A stretch of 23,904 nucleotides of DNA from assembly GCA_009801015.1 (NCBI GenBank), contig VHZZ01000668.1:140988-164891 (forward strand), written 5' to 3'. The position numbers and the translations under genes are program-made. Below the pieces are notes generated by a model, which made no database searches, was not told where the DNA came from, and was given only the letters and a program-made list of their open reading frames with translations. Below, piece by piece: positions 18,791 through 23,904 of this stretch. Source of the DNA: Silene noctiflora (Eukaryota > Streptophyta > Magnoliopsida > Caryophyllales > Caryophyllaceae). The number at the start of each line of letters is the position of its first letter. The stretch's first letter is position 1.

Positions 18791-21081
18791 GGCCTGATTT
18801 TCGTTGGAGACTTGTTTATCGCGTACCAGCACCTTCAAATGCCCTCTGCTTGCTTTTCTCCTGACCCGAAGAACCGTCCGTATGATTTACAGACATTTTT
18901 GTTTCGAGACCCTGAAATCCCCAAAACCATGTATTATACACTTAAATTTGAGCCGTTTAAGAGGTCGTACCGGGTAATATTTCTTTTCCTCCTAGTATTT
19001 CTACCACGTCTCAGGGGTCACTTCATGAGTTACCGTAATCGATTTTCAACCATAATTAAGAAGTATTCATCTATTTGAAAGGAGTGCCTGATTTTCGCCC
19101 GAGACTCGTTTATCGCGTACCGTCACCCTCAAACGTCCTCTGTTGTTTCTCAAAATTTGTGTCACTACTTTATCTAACCCGAGGAACCGTCTGTATAATT
19201 TACAAACATTTTTGTTTCGGGACCTTAAAAAGTGAAATCCCAATGCCATGTCAGGTTTTTTTCCTACCAGTTTTTCTAACACATGTCTTAGGTCACTTTA
19301 TGAGTTACCGCATTCAATTTTCAGTTTTAAATAAGAAGTATTCATCTATTTTTTACAAAGTACCTAATTTCGTCTAAGACTCGCTTATCACGTACCAGCA
19401 CCCTCAAATGTCCTCCGTTTCTTCTCAAAATTTCAGTGACTGTTATATCTGACTCGAGGAAACGTCCATATGATATACAGACATTTTGGTTCCGAGACCC
19501 TGAAATCCCGAAAACTGTGTATTATACACTTAAATTTGAGCTGTTTGGGAGGTCGTATCAGGTCATATTTCTTTTCCTACCAGCTTTTCCACCACGTGTT
19601 TAGGCTCGCTTCATCAGTTATCGTATTCGATTTCAGCCCTAAATAACAAGTTATCATCTATTTTTAAAGAGTAGCCGATTTTAGTTTGTGACTAGTTTAT
19701 CGCATACCGATACACTCAAATGTCCTCTGTTTTTTCTCAAAATTTGTGCGGTTGTTTTAGCTGACCCGAGTAACTGTCAGTCTGTCACTGTTACGAACGT
19801 TTTTGTTCCGGATCCTGAGATCCCGAAAACTGTGTATTACACTTAAATTACAGCCGTTTGGGAGGTCGTATCGGACCGTGTTTCTTTTCCTCCCAGTTCT
19901 TCTACCTGATACAGGCGGTCGCACACCTATTAAAATAAATCCCTAGACGTGGCACAAATAAATGTAGTACGTAGGGGTCGAATCCACAGAGAAACGGTAG
20001 TTTTACAAGTTGTTATGAATTTATCGGGATTTGGTTATTTTTTCGTTTTGGGTGAGGAATGCAAAGCAAATAAAAATAAACAAGTAAATGAAATAAGTAA
20101 TTGTAAATGGAATATGATTATCAAATATAAATAAAAGGGTAATNTAGGGATTTCGGGTCACACATGCATAATAAAATACAACATATTAGATTAGTAAAGT
20201 AAATAAAGATAAATGCCTAAGCCTAGAGACACCCATCTTTCAATATTAGTGTCAAGCCTTAAATCGGGTCCTAACGAGCTTTCACTATGGCTAGGTCGAT
20301 CTACTACAACATGCTTAGTCTCATACAAATCTGTGTCTCTCGACTTATAAATTGTATAACAAATTTAATCCTAGAATATGATCAATAAACTAGAATTAAC
20401 ATTACAAAACAAGTAAGTGTAGAAGCAAATATGCAATATTAAAACATACTAATCTAACATGTTAATGTAACTACTAATGCATAAATTCCCTTAATCCCTA
20501 GACAATAAAAGTCTACTCACTCATGCTATAGGAAATGAAAACTAAATATGCAATGAAATGATTATATTAACTAGAATGTAAATATGAAATGAACTAAATA
20601 ATGAAATGATAAACTAATATACTAATGATAATAGAAATGTAGAAATATAAAATGCATGTAAATGTAATTTTGATTATTAAAATGAAAATGCAAAACTAAC
20701 AACTAAATGATAACTAAATAACAAAATGAAATAGAACAACTAAATAAACTAACTAATGAAAATAATAATGAAATACTAAAAATGAAAGTGAATTACCAAA
20801 AGGAAAGCAAATGAAGAACTTGAACTTGAATTATATTTAAAGCTTTATGACTGAATTACAAAATGTAAACTATTGGAAATGCTAAAACTATAAGAAAATA
20901 CAAAGAGAATTTGAGAGGAAAAATAGGAAGTGTATGAGAATAAGAATAAGAATAAGCTATGGAATGTAAATTGTGTACGAATAGGATGATTCTAAGGTCG
21001 GGGCTAGTCCTCCTTATATAGTAGCTTAGACTTCATAACGTAAACAACCCTAAAAGAATGCAATGCACTACATCTACCCAA

Positions 21082-21113
21082 CCCCGATCGGGGACAGGCC
21101 ACCCCGATCGGGG
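21082..21113 (-). promoter_or_regulatory. Two perfect palindromes CCCCGATCGGGG, 20 bp apart, in the LTR U3
   Basis: Perfect 12-bp palindromes lie at 21082-21093 and 21102-21113. They are 62 bp upstream, in minus-strand sense, of the TATA box at 21020-21012. The sequence around them is AT-rich, so they stand out. Confidence 0.75.
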
Positions 21114-21374
21114 TCGCATGAATCCGGATTAATGGCTTTAAATGGCCATAGTTAATGGCCATATAATCCAATGTTTGTCATTTGATGCGTCTTTAATCAC
21201 CCGGTAAATGTTTCTTGTGTGGAATAAACTTAGAATCCAATGTTGCATTTTCACATTAGTCGCTTGGACTTCTTTTATGGGCTATACTTCTCATTTGTTT
21301 ACATTTTGCTTTCTTGATTAATTGGGCCATTTTCACCATTTGATTATTTCTTTCATGACTTGAGCTTGCATGAC

Positions 21375-21392
21375 CATGCATGACCATGCATG
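21375..21392. promoter_or_regulatory. Pair of CATGCATG (RY-type) motifs 10 bp apart in the LTR
   Basis: CATGCATG at 21375-21382 and 21385-21392 lies within a short GCATGACCAT tandem. The motif matches the RY element bound by B3 factors in seed promoters. Position is ~360 bp upstream of the minus-strand TATA box. A role is speculative. Confidence 0.35.
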
Positions 21393-21671
21393 ATCCAATC
21401 CAACTTCCACTTAGCTTTGTGTTCTCGATATTTGTTCTTTTGTAGGGATTTAGCTAATAAAAGCTACATTTCCTACAAAACACATTAAACGCATGCAAAA
21501 CAACTAGAACACAATATTAGCTCAAATAAACACTAATAAAAGTGCAAATAGTATGTAAAAACGAGCTAAAATATGGGGTAAAATCATATTTAAAATAGAC
21601 TTATCACTACCACGTGTCAAGGGTCGTTTAATGAGTTACCATATTTGATTTCAACCCTGAATAAGAAGTAT

Positions 21672-22579
21672 TGATAAGGTTTTAAAATACTGCAAGTGCA
21701 CGGTGTTGTTGTATCACTTAGGGATCGATTCACGGGGAGCTATTATGCAATACTAGACTATTTTGGCAATTGTGCTTTAGCTAAATCGACAAAGTTGAGT
21801 TTTGATTTTCTATCTAAGATTCTAAACTAATTAAGATGAAATGCAAATTACTCTAGAATTTATAGTGATCAAGTAAATGATAATGTTGTAATCCAATAGA
21901 ATAAAAGGCTTGGGACTCGATTTCCCACCTACAATTTGCATTTATCGCCAAGATTCCTTTTAACTAGTTATTGGGGTGATACATAAGCAGAAGATGACTC
22001 TAATTCGCCTAGCACCCCCCCCCCCCCATCTCTCGGGTTCGTACTAGGACATTAGACTACCCAACCGCCTTCCCTCTCGAGTTCGGAGATCGGAATCCTT
22101 AGGTAGATACCCGACTACCCTAGAAAAAGTGCACTTTTCCAAGGTACATACCCTAGTATCAACTAAGTCCATTAAGGCCACATCAAATTCCGGGTCATTC
22201 AACTCCTTCTCTCGAATGTTGAATTCAAACACAAGACTAGGAGTGTCCTCCCTTGATTCTCCCTTTCGGTCTCAACTTAGGTTGACAATAGGTCTAAATT
22301 GGGTACCTGGTTCCCGACCTAATCGACTCTCGTTGGTGGACAAGGATCAAGAGTCAACACTACTAACAAATAAACCGGTACAAAAAGTCAATCCCCTAGC
22401 CAACCCTCACTAATGTCCCCCAACAACTAATCTAGTAGGAATCAATCAAACAAATTGCTCATGTTGGGATTAATCGAGTTCTAGTAAGAGGACTACTCAC
22501 TAATCATGTTTATTAAGATTAAGCAAATGATTGAGGTTGACACTTTAGCAATAAACATGGTATAAAATTGATACCACTT
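21672..22579 (-). mobile_element. Partial TGATA-type LTR, interrupted by another LTR
   Basis: TGATAAGGTT starts abruptly inside the tandem unit after AAGTATT. The text TCACTTAGGGATCGATTC followed by ACGGGGAG matches the layout of the 19907-21606 LTR near the same end (GTAGGGGTCGAATCCACAG), so it is a related element in the same orientation. A 13-base C run lies at 22015-22027. At 22580 it is cut by a TGTAACACC-type LTR. Its right end and target duplication lie beyond the window. An open frame at 22129-22413 has no recognisable motif. Confidence 0.6.
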
Positions 22580-23904
22580 TGTAACACCCCCATCTACCAA
22601 GGAGCCTTATCAAGACCTTCCCCAATAGATAAGGGCATTACCATCTCGGTTTCCCGAGGCAAGTAATAATCAAATGTCGATAATAGAACAATAAAGTAAT
22701 TTACAAGTGATTACGAGATAACAAAAGAAAAGGTACAACTCGTGAGCTATCATCTAAAGACTAATCCGTCGTAACTCGTGGCAACTCGTCCCTCCGACAC
22801 CCAGCAAGACTTCTAAGGACAACCTGTNAAGACGGACTGCTCACCATACGGATCACGGCAGACACAACACAAGAAACAACAAAGAACACCACACACGGTC
22901 AGTACCATACCAACATACAACAATCACAATATTAGGCACACAATGCATCACAGTCCTCCATCTCCCTTCCACACCACATCACACCGCTCCTCATCACATC
23001 ACTGACTACACACCCAAGGTGTAGCCCTGCCAGTGGAGGACCGCAGCCGTTCCCACCTAAGCCCCGCTCATCATACCGAGCGATAACCCATGTTCATTAA
23101 TGTGCACATCCCCTCCCGTGGCGGGTTCCACGGAGGGCGAATCAAGGGCGTGAAGCCACTCCCGCAAGTGACTCCACTCAGCCGAGACCACATCTCGCAA
23201 CACACTCCAATCTCCACCTCCACCACATCACAACAACATCCAGCACATATCATATATATCATACCAACAATGTCAACAACGCCATACAATAAGACAGCAG
23301 CCAAACACCACATCACCGTGAACAACAACACAAACTAATCAATGTATGGAACTGAGTAGGGAGAACTTACCTCTAGCAAACCACATCGACTCCTCACGCA
23401 GCTTCGCAGCAACAAACCATCAACGACATCCTACGATAACGTAACGACATCTAACACTATTACTACGCATACCAACTAAACGACCAAAGACAAAGATACC
23501 AACATCTATAAAACACACCTATGCCAACCTTCCGGCGACAAGACCGCTCCCCGACTCATGCCCCCGTCTCCCAAGGTGACACATCTCCCCGTATTCTCGA
23601 GAGGGTGAGAACAGGGGAGAATTGGCGAGGCCACTACTTCTAGGGTTAGGAAAAGAAATGAAATGAAAATGATTCGGCTTTCTGATTTCGCGACATATCT
23701 TTTATCGCTGAACATGACTTACTCGATCGAGTACCAAACTACTCGATCGAGTGCGACCTACTCGATCGAGTAACGGGGTTACTCGATCGAGTGACCACTG
23801 CTAGATCGGGCTACTCAACCACGACACTATCTACGAGGAACTAAACGAGACTCGACAAGTACTAAGGTCAGTCAACGATAGTCAAAGGTCCTAAAAGGGC
23901 GGGT
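22580..23904 (-). mobile_element. LTR of the same family as 1246-3096, inverted, running off the window
   Basis: It starts TGTAACACCCCC on the plus strand, the inverse of GGGTGTTACA that ends the LTR at 1246-3096. A 25-bp block at 22635-22659 is the exact reverse complement of 3039-3063. An 18-bp block at 23095-23112 is the exact reverse complement of 2455-2472. Spacing from the 3' terminus is similar in both (55 versus 33 bp, and 515 versus 624 bp). The palindrome array at 23721-23812 corresponds to that at 1273-1441. The 5' end of the LTR and any interior lie outside the window. One N is at 22828. Confidence 0.83.
23721..23812 (-). promoter_or_regulatory. Array of four perfect ACTCGATCGAGT palindromes plus a decayed fifth
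   Basis: ACTCGATCGAGT occurs at 23721, 23741, 23760 and 23781 (steps 20, 19 and 21 bp). A degraded copy (CTAGATCGGGCT) sits at about 23801, another 20 bp on. A TATA-like GATAAAAG lies just downstream on the minus strand (about 23700-23707). Confidence 0.85.

Larger units (their letters stand above)
19907..21606 (-). mobile_element. Solo LTR, 1,700 bp, TGATA...TATCA ends, inserted in the tandem array
   Basis: The plus strand starts TGATACAGG and ends GACTTATCA. It is flanked by a perfect 5-bp duplication CTACC (19902-19906 and 21607-21611), and the tandem-repeat unit reads straight through when it is removed. The left part holds GGGGTCGAATCCACAGAGAA. Read on the minus strand this is near the LTR 3' end and resembles Tat/Athila-type Ty3/gypsy LTRs (lineage inferred). 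A minus-strand TATA box (TATATAAGG, 21012-21020) and the CCCCGATCGGGG pair upstream of it (21082-21113) support minus orientation. There is no internal coding region, hence a solo LTR. One N lies near 20144. Confidence 0.85.
18793..21671. repeat. Four diverged ~290-bp tandem repeat units, the fourth split by an LTR
   Basis: Unit starts (CCTGATTTTCG-like) fall at about 18793, 19087, 19363 and 19675. The fourth continues to 19906 and resumes after the insertion, through 21671. Shared words include GACATTTTTGTTTCGAGACC, CCCGAAAACTGTGTATTA, TTTCTTTTCCT and AAGAAGTATTCATC. Units are 276-311 bp and clearly diverged. The size and monomer order are satellite-like. I suspect a relic of a Caryophyllaceae-type satellite, but cannot confirm it. 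Short open frames inside it are not genes. Confidence 0.85.

Noticed and set aside
22129..22413. 94-residue frame inside the 21672 LTR
   Set aside because: No gag-pol or host motif, and it lies within LTR-like sequence.

Overview
This is plant nuclear DNA. It holds two intron-containing genes with canonical GT-AG splice sites, AT-rich introns, Stowaway MITEs, a tRNA-derived SINE and several LTR-retrotransposon LTRs. A member of the Caryophyllales, perhaps Caryophyllaceae, is my guess from the style of the LTRs and of the ~290-bp tandem repeat. That is a weak inference.

Layout. (a) 1-5420 is repeat-rich: a decayed non-LTR-type reverse transcriptase relic is split by a complete 1,851-bp solo LTR (1246-3096, target duplication GATAC). 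After it come an AAT/AGT microsatellite, a second RT relic with a YLDD box, and a ~1.1-kb element with Stowaway-like ends. (b) 5640-11414, plus strand: a seven-exon gene for a 688-residue protein with a plant Transposase_24 (Ptta/En/Spm) domain, a 34-residue acidic duplication and a Q-rich coiled coil. It probably has a non-coding first exon. (c) 12661-18172, minus strand, convergent with (b): a seven-coding-exon gene for a 432-residue chloroplast-type DnaJ/Hsp40 of the DJA5/DJA6 group. Its transit-peptide exon lies 1.8 kb upstream of the next exon, and a 5'UTR exon lies a further 1.36 kb out. Its introns carry a SINE with a 13-bp target duplication, a hAT-like end and a duplicated 145-bp segment. 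(d) 18790-23904 is a nested repeat zone. Four diverged ~290-bp tandem units are broken in the fourth unit by a 1,700-bp solo LTR (19907-21606, target duplication CTACC). The array then runs into a second TGATA-type LTR, which is itself interrupted at 22580 by a minus-strand LTR of the same family as the one at 1246; this runs off the window.

The two genes show no evident joint function. They are single-copy-looking islands in a transposon background. The most unusual pattern is shared by three LTRs from two families. Each has short palindromes with a CGATCG (or CGACCG) core, spaced mostly 19-22 bp apart, immediately upstream of a TATA or TATA-like box. I saw no bacterial-type system, CRISPR array, rRNA or functional tRNA gene.
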